Shown here: one piece after another, positions 1-9,109 of the stretch
Layout of the letters: each line of letters begins with the position of its first letter
Position numbering within the stretch: the stretch's first letter is position 1
Position numbers and translations under genes: made by a program
The notes under the pieces: generated by a model
Database searches by the model: none
What the model was told of the DNA's origin: nothing
The model's input: the letters and a program-made list of their open reading frames with translations, nothing else
Assembly: GCF_009371985.2 (NCBI RefSeq)
Contig: NZ_VIKU02000004.1
Span: 372,001-436,000 of the forward strand
DNA length: 64,000 nucleotides
Reading direction: 5' to 3'
Source of the DNA: Pelagihabitans pacificus
GTDB taxonomy: Bacteria > Bacteroidota > Bacteroidia > Flavobacteriales > Flavobacteriaceae

Positions 1-1976
1 TTTGCGGTTCGGAACCGATTGAGGTACTCCACGGTCACGGGCATTTCCTTGAGTCGTTGGCAAAAGGTGCGGTGGTGCTGAAAGGCGAGAATGGTGGTCG
101 GTACCAAAACGGCTACTTGTTTCCCGTTGTCGACCGCTTTGAAAGCCGCCCGAATCGCGACTTCGGTCTTACCGAATCCTACATCCCCACAGATAAGACG
201 GTCCATCGGCCTTTCGCTCTCCATATCTCTTTTAATATCCTCGGTGGCTTTGCTCTGATCCGGAGTATCCTCATATAGAAAAGAAGCTTCAAGTTCATTT
301 TGCAAATAGCTGTCTGGTGCGTATTGAAACCCTTTTTCCAGTCGCCGTTTTGCATAGACTTTGATGAGGTCGAATGCTATTTTCTTTACCCTGGTCTTGG
401 TTTTTTGCTTGAGTTTTTTCCACGCCGCGGAACCGAGTTTATAAATTTTGGGGACGGCTCCGTCTTTCCCGTTAAACTTTGATATTTTGTGAAGGGAATG
501 AATACTCACATATAGGATATCGCGCTCCCCGTACATTAATTTGATGGCTTCTTGCTTCTTGCCCTCCACATCGATTTTCTGAAGCCCTCCGAACTTGCCG
601 ATTCCATGGTCGATATGGGTTACATAGTCCCCGATTTCAAGCTTGTTGAGCTCCTTCAGCGTAATCGCCTGTTTTTTCGCATAGCCATTTTTAAGGTGGA
701 ATTTATGGTACCGCTCAAAAATCTGATGATCCGAATAGCAAACCAGTTTTTGGTCATCATCGATAAAACCTTGATAGAGTGGAAAGACCACCGTTTCATA
801 ATGAACATGTTCATTGACTTCCTCGAAAATTACATGAAAGCGTTTTGCCTGCTGCTCGCTGGCACAAAAGAGGTAGTTCGTATACCCTCGCGCCTTGTAA
901 TCATTCAGATTGTCGATCAACAGGTCGAATTTTTTGTTGAAAGCCGGTTGTGGTTTGGTGTTGAAGATGATATCCGTAGTACCCATTTCCGTCGCACCCG
1001 TTGAACCGTTAATTGGTAAAGATGTGGTTGAAGCTCCGAAGCTTATCAATCCGAATCCTTGCAGCTGTTTTTGAAAACTATGGCCGTTCATAAAGAGTTC
1101 TTCCGGCGTGGCACGTTCGATGACTTCCGAGAGCGTGCCGAATGCCTCTTTCGCCTTTTCGAAAAAATCGTCCAATCGGTCAGACAGCATGTCGATGTTT
1201 TTGGTAAAAACAAGGGTACTTGGTGAAATGTATCGCAGAAAGCTTTCCCGTTTTTCCTGTAAAAACTTATCGGCCACATTTGGGATAACGGTGATTTTCT
1301 TGACTTTATCGGTCGACAATTGGGTCTCCACATCAAAAGTTCGGATGCTGTCGACCTCGTCTCCAAAGAATTCGATTCGATACGGCTCGTCATGCGAGAA
1401 CGAGAACACATCCACGATACCGCCACGGACCGAAAATTCACCGGGTTCGGTCACAAAATCGACTCTTTTGAATTTGTATTCAAATAAGACTTCGTTCAGA
1501 AAGTCGAGAGAAAGGGTATCTCCCAACTTGATTTTCAAAGTGTTCCTCTCGAGCTCCTTTCGTGTGACGACCTTTTCAAACAACGCGTCGGGATAGGTGA
1601 CAATGACCGCCGGTTTTTTACGGGAATTGATACGGTTGAGTACCTCCGCCCGCAGAAGTACGTTGGCGTTGTCGGTTTCCTCGATCTGGTAGGGTCTGCG
1701 ATAGCTGCCGGGGTAAAATAATACATCGTTTTCCCCTATTAGACGTTCTAGGTCATTGAGGTAGTACGCAGCCTCTTCCTTGTCATTGAAAATCAATAAA
1801 AAAGGAAGCTCGGAACTTCGAAAAATGTCGGATAGCACAAAAGAAAGGGAGGAGCCGGCGAGACCCTTTAAATGTACCCTTAAGGGGATGGAACCATCAT
1901 TTTTGGAAATAGCCTCCCGCAGTTTTCCGGTTTTGGAAGACTGTGCGAATAGGTGTTGAATGGTAGTATGCGTCAA
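1..1976 (-). CDS. mfd: Transcription-repair coupling factor Mfd (partial)
   Basis: DNA translocase that removes RNA polymerase stalled at lesions and recruits UvrA for nucleotide excision repair. About 658 codons are present: the UvrB-like N-terminal module, the RNA-polymerase-interacting domain and the first translocase motif (GDVGFGKTEVAI, Walker A, near residue 597). The remaining helicase motifs and C-terminal domain lie beyond position 1. No ATG is available near the 5' end. I start at TTG (1976), giving MTHTTIQHLFAQ, which resembles the usual N-terminus of flavobacterial Mfd. It lies 16 nt after a TATATTTG promoter box, which rules out a longer product from that promoter. Identification is very secure; the start codon is moderately secure. 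Confidence 0.96.
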   Translation of the reverse strand, partial: MTHTTIQHLFAQSSKTGKLREAISKNDGSIPLRVHLKGLAGSSLSFVLSDIFRSSELPFLLIFNDKEEAAYYLNDLERLIGENDVLFYPGSYRRPYQIEETDNANVLLRAEVLNRINSRKKPAVIVTYPDALFEKVVTRKELERNTLKIKLGDTLSLDFLNEVLFEYKFKRVDFVTEPGEFSVRGGIVDVFSFSHDEPYRIEFFGDEVDSIRTFDVETQLSTDKVKKITVIPNVADKFLQEKRESFLRYISPSTLVFTKNIDMLSDRLDDFFEKAKEAFGTLSEVIERATPEELFMNGHSFQKQLQGFGLISFGASTTSLPINGSTGATEMGTTDIIFNTKPQPAFNKKFDLLIDNLNDYKARGYTNYLFCASEQQAKRFHVIFEEVNEHVHYETVVFPLYQGFIDDDQKLVCYSDHQIFERYHKFHLKNGYAKKQAITLKELNKLEIGDYVTHIDHGIGKFGGLQKIDVEGKKQEAIKLMYGERDILYVSIHSLHKISKFNGKDGAVPKIYKLGSAAWKKLKQKTKTRVKKIAFDLIKVYAKRRLEKGFQYAPDSYLQNELEASFLYEDTPDQSKATEDIKRDMESERPMDRLICGDVGFGKTEVAIRAAFKAVDNGKQVAVLVPTTILAFQHHRTFCQRLKEMPVTVEYLNRFRTA

Positions 1977-1991
1977 CCGAACTATTTTGTG

Positions 1992-2023
1992 CAAATATAC
2001 GGTGCGGTGTAGGTTTGTTCCAA
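1992..2023 (-). promoter_or_regulatory. Bacteroidota-type promoter of mfd
   Basis: Read on the minus strand: TTG (2023-2021), a 21-nt spacer, then TATATTTG (1999-1992). This is a full match to the TTG/TAnnTTTG consensus of Bacteroidota sigma-ABfr promoters. It lies 16 nt before the proposed TTG start of mfd. Confidence 0.65.
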
Positions 2024-2042
2024 TGGAAAGGGGACAAAAACG

Positions 2043-2846
2043 TTATTGCCGTTTTGAAATACGCTCCTGTAGCTTTGAAAACGGATTGGTATGTCGATTC
2101 CGGTAGCCGTGTATCATTATGGCCATCAGTAGTAGGATACTGCCTGCCAAAGCGGTATAGGCAATGTTTTCAAAAGAACTTTTATGACGGAAAAAAATTG
2201 CGAACAACGCCCAAACACCTACTGCGGCGAACTCGCGCATGTTTCTTTTTTGGATGATCGCCAGATTTAGTAGTGTTGCTATCACAATCATAACGATGGT
2301 CCATGTTGATTCGGAAAACGGCGTGCCGTCCCAGCCAACTTTCACAAGGTAGGCCGAAATGTTGGCGATGGTCGCTACCGCAATCCATCCACTGTAGATA
2401 CAGATGGGCCACCAAGCAAAGGCGATTATTTCAATGGGTGCATCAAAACGCTCCATATCGGTGTTCAAAATGATTTTTATGAGCGAAAACAGGATGCCCA
2501 GCATGATCAATACGGAGAGGCCTGTGTATTCGTAGACGAATGCAAATACCCAAGCAGCGTTCAACACATTCGCCAAAACAAACCAATACCCGGTTTGTTC
2601 AATGAACCCACTTTTCCTATCACTGAGGAAGGCACGTTTTATTTGAAAAAAAGCATAGGCGAGCAATCCCAAAAATATAAGGCCCCAAATGGCAAAGGCA
2701 TAGGAGGCCGGCGTAAATAAATTATCATATCGAACACTGATCTCGCCAATCGTAGTATTGTTCAACCGAAGGGCCTGGGAGAGGTAGTTCACCGCGATGA
2801 CCAATACTACCGATAACAGATTCAAAAGCGCCAGCCTTTTTTTCAT
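2043..2846 (-). CDS. TspO/MBR-like tryptophan-rich integral membrane protein
   Basis: A 267-residue, very hydrophobic protein starting MKKRLALLNLLSVV, with about seven membrane segments. The signature region TPASYAFAIWGLIFLGLL and the NAAWVFAF segment resemble the TspO/MBR-related tryptophan-rich sensory proteins annotated in many Bacteroidota. Bacterial TspO proteins bind tetrapyrroles or act in stress signalling, but the ligand here is unknown. The frame stays open upstream to 2972, but that extension would overlap pdeM and lacks a membrane-protein N-terminus, so I use the ATG at 2846. It lies 67 bp after pdeM and 66 bp before mfd in the same direction. Confidence 0.7.
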   Translation of the reverse strand: MKKRLALLNLLSVVLVIAVNYLSQALRLNNTTIGEISVRYDNLFTPASYAFAIWGLIFLGLLAYAFFQIKRAFLSDRKSGFIEQTGYWFVLANVLNAAWVFAFVYEYTGLSVLIMLGILFSLIKIILNTDMERFDAPIEIIAFAWWPICIYSGWIAVATIANISAYLVKVGWDGTPFSESTWTIVMIVIATLLNLAIIQKRNMREFAAVGVWALFAIFFRHKSSFENIAYTALAGSILLLMAIMIHGYRNRHTNPFSKLQERISKRQ

Positions 2847-2913
2847 GCCGTATCGTTTTGCTAAAAATACAATAAGAACTTCAGCAGATTTGATCCGATA
2901 ACAAAAAAACGGA

Positions 2914-3588
2914 CTATTTTGAAAACCGTCTTCGGCGCTTCGACTCTTGGAACCGAACTTGAAAAACGGCATCCTTGGTCAAGGCGTACACTTCATCCCG
3001 GGAGTTGGGCTCCAAAACATAAGTGCCTGTAAAGGCACCGAAAGCCGGGAGTATCAGCTGATTTTCCGACTTAAAAAAACACGGTAATCGGAGTGATTGC
3101 CTTCCACCGCCCCTTAGGCAAACCGCCGGATGAATGTGTCCTGAAAAATTGAAAAACCCTTGTCGTTCCTCAGGATGGTGTGTAAGCAAAAACCCTTCCA
3201 GTTGAATTTCGGAAACTACCCGTATTCCCAGCTCCTCATATTTTATGGGAGAGATAATGTCATGGTTCCCGGCCACCAGGATTATCTGTAAATCAACTTG
3301 ATGGACCCATTCCTCGAATAATCGCCATTCCTTGTTCAGGGATGAGTGAAAAAGATCTCCCATAAAACAAAGGGTTTGGGGATTGAAATGGAACAATGCC
3401 TCCGTCAAAAGGTCAAAGTTTTTGCGGACGGCCGCCTGAGGCACGGCTGCACCGAATTTTCGAAAATGTGATACTTTACCGAGGTGCACGTCACTGATGA
3501 GCAACATGCTTTTTTCTTTCCAAAAAAGAATGCCCGACGGGTGCATGACGAAGTTCTGGTGCCGAATTTGAATCGATTGCGTTTCCAC
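2914..3588 (-). CDS. pdeM: Ligase-associated DNA damage response endonuclease PdeM
   Basis: Calcineurin-like metallophosphoesterase of 224 residues. Metal-binding motifs are visible in order: SDVHLG (about 32-37), FMGDLFHS (about 75-82), AGNHD (about 106-110), LTHHPE and SGHIHP. This set, with the FRKFGAAVP stretch, marks the PdeM family, which occurs beside a ligase and an Lhr-like helicase in a proposed bacterial DNA-damage cluster. The start codon is GTG at 3588. The partner helicase is at 5615-8089 but is separated by two unrelated plus-strand genes. The exact substrate is unproven in the family. Confidence 0.88.
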   Translation of the reverse strand: METQSIQIRHQNFVMHPSGILFWKEKSMLLISDVHLGKVSHFRKFGAAVPQAAVRKNFDLLTEALFHFNPQTLCFMGDLFHSSLNKEWRLFEEWVHQVDLQIILVAGNHDIISPIKYEELGIRVVSEIQLEGFLLTHHPEERQGFFNFSGHIHPAVCLRGGGRQSLRLPCFFKSENQLILPAFGAFTGTYVLEPNSRDEVYALTKDAVFQVRFQESKRRRRFSK

Positions 3589-3668
3589 GGCTTCAAAGGT
3601 ACTAAAAGCCTCCTTGTTTTTATGGTCCGTATTCGCTACTTTGTAACAATAATCAACGGACTCTTAGT

Positions 3669-4577
3669 ATGCCAAAAATTACTGTTGTCGGAAGTTCGAA
3701 TACCGATATGGTGGTCAAGACTACCCGTTTTCCCGAACCGGGGGAGACCATCATCGGGGGTGATTTCTATATGTTTCCAGGGGGAAAAGGTGCCAATCAA
3801 GCCGTTGCGGCTGCACGGGCGGGGGGCGAAGTCTCTTTTATTTGCGCGGTAGGGGATGATCTCTTCGGACAAAATGCGTTGAAAGGGTATCAAGAAGAAG
3901 GTATTGATGTATCGGATGTCTTGGTGATCAAAAATGGGGCGTCGGGCGTTGCCCTGATTACGGTCAATGCCGAGGGGGAAAACGAAATCGTGGTCGCTTC
4001 CGGCACCAATGCACAGCTTTCCGCCGGACACCTAAAAAAGACCCTGGACGACAGGAATGATGCGGATATCTTCTTGACCCAGCTTGAAACACCGATGGAT
4101 TCGGTCGGTTTTCTGGCTGACTACTGTAAAAAGTCCCGTCGGAAATTAATTATCAATCCGGCTCCGGCTCAGGGGCTTTCGGACGTTCTCCTAGACGGAC
4201 TGTTTTTGATTACCCCCAACGAGACCGAAGCAAAGCTATTGACGGGTATCGAAGTGACGGATGAAAGAAGCCAAATGGCCGCCGCCGATGCCCTATTGAA
4301 AAAAGGCGTGCAACACGTGATCATTACCTTGGGAAGCAGGGGTTCTTTTTTTAAAAACACCGATGAAAGCTTTACAGTGTCCACTCCGAAAGTGGAAGCA
4401 ATGGATACCACTGCTGCCGGGGATGTATACAATGGGGTACTGGCTGTTTGTTTGGCCGATGCGATGGGCTGGCGTGAGAGCATGGAATATGCCGGAAAGG
4501 CGGCCGCCTTATCGGTAACCAAGATGGGCGCACAGGATACGGCACCTACCAGAGAGGAAATCAACCAATTTTATTAA
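3669..4577 (+). CDS. rbsK: Ribokinase
   Basis: PfkB-family carbohydrate kinase, 302 residues, matching the usual ribokinase length. It phosphorylates D-ribose to ribose 5-phosphate using ATP. PfkB signature 1 is PGGKGANQA (about 37-45). Signature 2 is DTTAAGDVYNG (246-256), with the catalytic base Asp252 in AAGD; the E. coli enzyme reads DTTAAGDTFNG. The ATG at 3669 is 80 bp from the divergent pdeM start. The next gene, a GRP-type sugar permease, begins one base after the stop, so the two form a ribose uptake and activation pair. Confidence 0.93.
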   Translation: MPKITVVGSSNTDMVVKTTRFPEPGETIIGGDFYMFPGGKGANQAVAAARAGGEVSFICAVGDDLFGQNALKGYQEEGIDVSDVLVIKNGASGVALITVNAEGENEIVVASGTNAQLSAGHLKKTLDDRNDADIFLTQLETPMDSVGFLADYCKKSRRKLIINPAPAQGLSDVLLDGLFLITPNETEAKLLTGIEVTDERSQMAAADALLKKGVQHVIITLGSRGSFFKNTDESFTVSTPKVEAMDTTAAGDVYNGVLAVCLADAMGWRESMEYAGKAAALSVTKMGAQDTAPTREEINQFY

Positions 4578-4578
4578 T

Positions 4579-5574
4579 ATGTTCATTATAGAAAACTATA
4601 GCATTGCCGTCGTATTTTGTGTCATCACGATGTTGGCTTGGGGGTCTTGGGCCAATACCCAAAAACTGGCTCCGGACTCTTGGCGGTTCGAGTTGTTTTA
4701 TTGGGATTATGTAATCGGTATACTCTTGTTCTCCCTTTTATTTGCTCTTACCGCGGGAAGTTTGGGCGATGGCGGAAGGCCTTTTTTGGAGGACTTGACA
4801 CAGGCCGACTCCAGTAATATCGGATCGGCGGTCTTGGGAGGTGTCCTGTTCAACGCCGCTAATATACTGCTGGTGGCGTCTATCACCTTGGCCGGGATGT
4901 CAGTCGCTTTTCCGGTTGGTATCGGGCTTGCATTGGTCGTTGGGGTGATCGTCAATTATATCGATGCTCCCGTGGGAAACGCGACATTGCTTTTTGGTGG
5001 TGTCGGCTTCATCGTGCTGGCCATTTTACTGAACGCAAACGCTTATCGGAAGCTCACCGCACAACAGCAAAAAGTACCGACAAAAGGGTTGTTGTTGGCC
5101 GTGGTAGCCGGTCTTTTGATGGGGCTGTTTTATAAATATGTGGCGAATTCGATGTTTCCCGATTTTAAAAATCCGCTTGTGGGAAAATTGAGTCCGTATA
5201 CGGCCGTATTCCTATTCTCGTTCGGGATATTTGCCAGCAATTTTGTTTTCAATACCCTATTGATGCGGAAGCCCTTTGAGGGTGCTCCGGTAACTTTTAA
5301 GGATTATTTTGCGGGGTCGGGAAAGACCCACTGGATGGGAATCCTTGGCGGCGTTATTTGGTGCATAGGGATGTCTTTCAGCATATTGGCTTCGGACAAG
5401 GCAGGCCCGGCCATTTCCTATGGATTGGGGCAAGGAGCGACGGTCGTGGCGGCACTCTGGGGAATATTTGTCTGGAAAGAATTCGAAGGGGCGCCCAAGG
5501 GGGTGTCGGGCATGTTGAACCTGATGTTGCTGTTGTATGTAATCGGGTTGGGACTGATCATCGTGGCGCGTTAG
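4579..5574 (+). CDS. GRP-family sugar transporter (ribose/glucose uptake type)
   Basis: A 331-residue inner-membrane protein with about ten hydrophobic helices, of the drug/metabolite-transporter superfamily branch containing GlcU and RbsU. Diagnostic features are the N-terminal segment with LAWGSWANTQK and the repeated glycine-rich helices such as AISYGLGQGATVVAALWG. It starts one nucleotide after the ribokinase stop, so the two are almost certainly co-transcribed; ribose is the likely substrate by context only. Its stop is 40 bp from the convergent helicase gene. Confidence 0.82.
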   Translation: MFIIENYSIAVVFCVITMLAWGSWANTQKLAPDSWRFELFYWDYVIGILLFSLLFALTAGSLGDGGRPFLEDLTQADSSNIGSAVLGGVLFNAANILLVASITLAGMSVAFPVGIGLALVVGVIVNYIDAPVGNATLLFGGVGFIVLAILLNANAYRKLTAQQQKVPTKGLLLAVVAGLLMGLFYKYVANSMFPDFKNPLVGKLSPYTAVFLFSFGIFASNFVFNTLLMRKPFEGAPVTFKDYFAGSGKTHWMGILGGVIWCIGMSFSILASDKAGPAISYGLGQGATVVAALWGIFVWKEFEGAPKGVSGMLNLMLLLYVIGLGLIIVAR

Positions 5575-5614
5575 CATACGATGAAAGTGGGGTCGAAGGG
5601 CGGGATTCTTAGGT

Positions 5615-8089
5615 TTATCGCTTCGCCAACAAGGCTGCCATACGCTTGATGCGATCGGCCAGTTTTTCGCTGGAGAGCTTTTCACGGCTCATGCGGTCGG
5701 TAATCAAGGGAAAGGAGAAGGGGGTGGGATTTTCGCATTGCTTCCAGACGATCTGTTGTGTTTCGATGCGTTCCAATGATATGCGCAAGCGGCCTTCTTC
5801 CAACTGATGCTCAAAGGTCTCCCGGAAGGCTTGTTGAAAAAGCAGATTGTCATCCTCGTAATCCCTGAAGACATTGAAAAGGAGTTGTGAGCTGCTCTGT
5901 AGGTGCTTCATTTTGACCCCTTTGTTCGGATAGCCGGTAAAAACCAGTCCACTGATGACGGCAATATCGCGAAATTTTCTGCGGGCCATTTCGGTGGAAT
6001 TCAGGCTTTTTTCAAGGTCATCCAACATATAATCCGTGGTGAAAAGATCGTTGTCGATCACTTGTTGTACATCGAACGCTTTGTCTGACAGCAGTTCGAA
6101 GCCGTAATCGTTAAAGGCCAAAGAAAAAGTAATCGGAGAAAGGAGGCTGATGCGATACCCTAAGAGGCTTCCCATGGCCTCATGTACAAATCGACCCTCG
6201 AACGGGTAGAAAATATAGTGGTAGCCGTCCCGGGTTTTAAAACTTTCGATTAAGAACTCATCGGGTTTGGGAACGATGCTTTCCTGGCGTTGCCGCTTAA
6301 AGATATGCGCGAGCGATTTAATTTCGACCGATTGTTTTTTCCCTTCCTGGCTAACCGTGTACAACTCGTTGCGCAACAGTTCGGACATTTGGGCAGAGAG
6401 GGTCAAGCGGCCTCCCATCCAACTAGGGACTTTGTTCGTTTTTTTGTTGGAGTTACGCACATGTACCTGCATTTCCTTGATTCGGATGAACTCGAGGTTA
6501 CGCCCTGCAAAGGTGAACACATCGCCAGGGTTTAATTTGGAGATGAAGTATTCTTCGATGGTTCCGATGTAGCCCCCTTTCTGGTAACGTACCGTTAAGT
6601 TGGCATCGCCCACAATGGTCCCTATCTGAAAGCGATGTCGCATCGCTACCCCCCGATTATTGACCTTGAACTTGCCACCTTCTTCGATTTCTACCTTTTT
6701 GTACTCATCATAGCTCTGAAGGCTTTGACTGCCCATGACCAAAAAATTCAACAACCATTGCCACTGGTCTTCGGTGATGGCCTGGTAACAGAAGGTCTGT
6801 CTAATTTCGTGAAATATTTCGTGGGGATAGAAGCCGTCGGAAATGGCCAATGTGGTCAAATATTGCAACAGCACATCAAAACTATTGAGGTAGGGGATGC
6901 GATCTTCCACGGCATTCTCTTTGACCGCCTTTTGCAGGGCCGATGCTTCGATGAGTTCGATAGCATGGGTCGGCAGAAAGTATATGACACTTTCCTTACC
7001 GGGGCGGTGGCCACTTCGCCCTGCCCTTTGTAGAAAACGGGCGATGCCTTTTGGTCCGCCGATTTGTACGACGGTCTCTACCGGCGCAAAATCTACGCCC
7101 AGGTCCAAGCTCGAAGTGCAGACCACCGCCCTAAGGCTTTCGTTTCGAATGGCCTGTTCGACCCAGAGTCTGGTTTCCTTATTGATGCTGCCGTGATGCA
7201 TGGCCAGTTCCCCTGCAAATTCAGGATGCTTTTCCAGGATTTTTTGGAACCAGATTTCACATTGGCTCCGGGTATTGGTAAAGAGCAAGGTAGTTTTGCT
7301 GTTGTTGATAATAGGGACCACATCTTCCAATAATCGGATACCTAGATGGCCGCGCCAAGGAAAAGTCTCCATTTCCCTTGGTATGATACTGCGGACCGTA
7401 ATTTTTTTATTGAGTTTGGCTTTGATCAACACAGAGTTTTCCAGGGCCTGACTGAAGGGGCCGAGCAATACTTCCCTCGCTTGTTCCAGATTACCGATAG
7501 TAGCCGAAATACCCCAAATACGAAGCTCTTTGGCAATGGTTTTGAGTCGGGATAGGCCCAATTCCATTTGTACCCCGCGTTTGGTGCCCAATAGTTCGTG
7601 CCACTCGTCGACGACGACGGCCATACAGTCCTTGAAAATTTTATCGTAGCCCTTGGTAGCCAATAGTAGCTGTAAACTCTCAGGGGTGGTGATCAAAAGG
7701 TCGGGCATGTTTCTTTTCTGGCGTGCCCGCTCATTGGTAGTCGTATCGCCCGTGCGGATGCCCACGGTCATCTGGGTGCCCAAATCGGCCGTTACCCGTT
7801 CCGCGGATTGCTTGATTTCCTGCGATAGTGCCCTCAAGGGCGTGATCCAGATAGCCTTGAGTCCCTTTTTGTGCTTGGTTCGATAGTCCGGATTTTTTTT
7901 GATGTAGCTCAGTACGATAGGAAACCAGAGCGCATAGGTCTTTCCGCTGCCCGTAGGAGCGTTTAGAAGTCCGTTTTTACCTTGGAGGAAGGCTTTCCAG
8001 GTATTTTTTTGGAAGGGAAAAGGTTTCCAGTCCTGTTGTTCGAACCAGTCTTCCGCTATGTTGTACAATTGATCTCTTGTCATAGCCAT
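5615..8089 (-). CDS. Ligase-associated DNA damage response DEXH-box helicase (Lhr-like)
   Basis: Superfamily 2 helicase of about 824 residues. Motif I is APTGSGKT (residues 44-51), motif II DEWH (about 160), motif III ISATIGN, and motif VI RAGRSGHRPG. The winged-helix/Lhr-core C-terminal half continues to the stop. Lhr-type proteins with this layout associate genetically with PdeM and an ATP-dependent DNA ligase. The longest frame begins at a TTG (8101). ATG codons at 8089 and 8083 are better, giving MAMTRDQLYN or MTRDQLYN. It is cut off from pdeM by the rbsK/permease pair. Family assignment is secure; the precise repair step is not established. Confidence 0.9.
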   Translation of the reverse strand: MAMTRDQLYNIAEDWFEQQDWKPFPFQKNTWKAFLQGKNGLLNAPTGSGKTYALWFPIVLSYIKKNPDYRTKHKKGLKAIWITPLRALSQEIKQSAERVTADLGTQMTVGIRTGDTTTNERARQKRNMPDLLITTPESLQLLLATKGYDKIFKDCMAVVVDEWHELLGTKRGVQMELGLSRLKTIAKELRIWGISATIGNLEQAREVLLGPFSQALENSVLIKAKLNKKITVRSIIPREMETFPWRGHLGIRLLEDVVPIINNSKTTLLFTNTRSQCEIWFQKILEKHPEFAGELAMHHGSINKETRLWVEQAIRNESLRAVVCTSSLDLGVDFAPVETVVQIGGPKGIARFLQRAGRSGHRPGKESVIYFLPTHAIELIEASALQKAVKENAVEDRIPYLNSFDVLLQYLTTLAISDGFYPHEIFHEIRQTFCYQAITEDQWQWLLNFLVMGSQSLQSYDEYKKVEIEEGGKFKVNNRGVAMRHRFQIGTIVGDANLTVRYQKGGYIGTIEEYFISKLNPGDVFTFAGRNLEFIRIKEMQVHVRNSNKKTNKVPSWMGGRLTLSAQMSELLRNELYTVSQEGKKQSVEIKSLAHIFKRQRQESIVPKPDEFLIESFKTRDGYHYIFYPFEGRFVHEAMGSLLGYRISLLSPITFSLAFNDYGFELLSDKAFDVQQVIDNDLFTTDYMLDDLEKSLNSTEMARRKFRDIAVISGLVFTGYPNKGVKMKHLQSSSQLLFNVFRDYEDDNLLFQQAFRETFEHQLEEGRLRISLERIETQQIVWKQCENPTPFSFPLITDRMSREKLSSEKLADRIKRMAALLAKR

Positions 8090-8204
8090 TTTTAAAGGCA
8101 ACCGAAAGTTACTGATTAACTTTTACCCGTGTAAACGATTGCAGCGGAAAACCCACAGCCGCTTGGAAACGGCGAGGATTTGAAGCGAAAAGCGTGACCC
8201 CGCT

Positions 8205-8220
8205 CCCGATGATAATCGGG
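8205..8220. repeat. Small CCCGAT/ATCGGG inverted repeat
   Basis: CCCGAT (8205-8210) and ATCGGG (8215-8220) can pair across a GATA loop in the 213-bp gap between the helicase and TerB genes. Similar CCCGA...TCGGG palindromes occur at about 34052-34070 and about 49324-49338, so it may be one copy of a short dispersed palindrome. A role in termination is not evident because no T-run follows. Confidence 0.35.
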
Positions 8221-8276
8221 GGAAGGGGAACACCAAAATAATCAAAAGGAAGCTCTCGAATAACCTTATAAAAATT

Positions 8277-8284
8277 TATATTTG
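8277..8284 (+). promoter_or_regulatory. Putative -7 box (TATATTTG) of the TerB-like gene
   Basis: TATATTTG is an exact TAnnTTTG match 18 nt before the ATG at 8303. No clear TTG is seen at -33, so the promoter is likely but incomplete. Confidence 0.5.
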
Positions 8285-8302
8285 TTGCATAAAATTAGCG
8301 AT

Positions 8303-8734
8303 ATGTCATTTTTAAATTTGTTCGATACCGGTTTTAAGAAACGCAATCAGGATCATTTTGCGGCCATTGTACGTGTGGCGATGAGCGATGGTGTAATTAC
8401 GGAGGACGAGCGTGCATTTTTGCATCGTTTGGCGGCCCGTTTGGATATTACGGAGGAAGAGTACAAGAAGATCCTGAAGGATTATAAGTCGCATCCGATC
8501 AATCCGCCGACCAGTTACGACCTGCGTTTGGAACGTTTGTACGATCTGGCTCGGATGGTCTATGCGGACGACGTACTGGGGGAAAAACAAACAGCTATTT
8601 TGGAAAGGCTGGGCATAGGACTCGGTTTTTCGACGGGAAACATCAGTTACGTGGTCGACAAGGCACTGAAATTGGTGCATGCCGGGGTCGACAAGGAAAA
8701 TTTTATGGATGAAATAAAGCACATGAACCGCTAG
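8303..8734 (+). CDS. TerB-family (tellurite-resistance-like) cytoplasmic protein
   Basis: A 143-residue, largely helical acidic protein. The segment AAIVRVAMSDGVITEDERAFL is the acidic-helix signature of the TerB fold, repeated more loosely in LARMVYADDVLGEKQTAIL. TerB-like proteins are thought to bind metals at membrane-associated complexes; no tellurite genes are nearby, so tellurite resistance should not be inferred. The ATG at 8303 is chosen over an upstream TTG at 8282 because a TATATTTG box overlaps the latter. It is monocistronic with its own promoter and terminator. Confidence 0.75.
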   Translation: MSFLNLFDTGFKKRNQDHFAAIVRVAMSDGVITEDERAFLHRLAARLDITEEEYKKILKDYKSHPINPPTSYDLRLERLYDLARMVYADDVLGEKQTAILERLGIGLGFSTGNISYVVDKALKLVHAGVDKENFMDEIKHMNR

Positions 8735-8762
8735 GTCGGTAACAACTTTTAGTAGTATTAGG

Positions 8763-8786
8763 CGGGGCTCATGCCCCGTTTTTTTT
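8763..8786 (+). terminator. Intrinsic terminator after the TerB-like gene
   Basis: CGGGGC (8763-8768), loop TCAT, GCCCCG (8773-8778), followed by eight T (8779-8786). It starts 28 bp after the stop codon. Confidence 0.9.
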
Positions 8787-9109
8787 GGGTTGCATTTTTC
8801 TCGATAATCGAGATTTTAATGCTCCGACGCCCCTACGACAGGTGTCAGGGCAGGCCTGCGTCGGAATCTCTGTCGAATTTCCTTTTAATGCCTCGTGGGC
8901 TTGTCACTCCTTCACGTAGCAGTCTGTGCCTCCGCTAAAGCGATGGCGACACGTAGACGGCGGACGAAGGCCATCGGTTTTTTACGCTAGGGAGTAGGGG
9001 TATTGCAGTTTAGGATCGGTACCCCCTTCGCACAATAGCCTTTCTTTGTAACCCAAATTGCCGTAGGTAAGGCCGATTCCTTTTGCGAACCTCTGCATAT
9101 GCTTGGTTA
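8787..9109. other. Non-coding spacer with nested inverted repeats
   Basis: No plausible gene is seen in this 320-bp stretch. It holds an inverted repeat TCCGACGC (8823-8830) / GCGTCGGA (8858-8865) enclosing a smaller GAC-AGGT-GTC dyad. Further on, around 8905-8970, is a GC-rich segment with CTCCGCTAAAGCGATGGCG that looks like a decayed dispersed repeat. It lies between convergently transcribed genes, so it may serve as the 3' region of fbp. No T-run terminator for fbp is visible. Confidence 0.4.

Noticed and set aside
8303-8734. Tellurite resistance operon
   Set aside because: Only a TerB-like domain is present; no terA, C, D, E or Z gene is nearby, so a tellurite operon is not supported.
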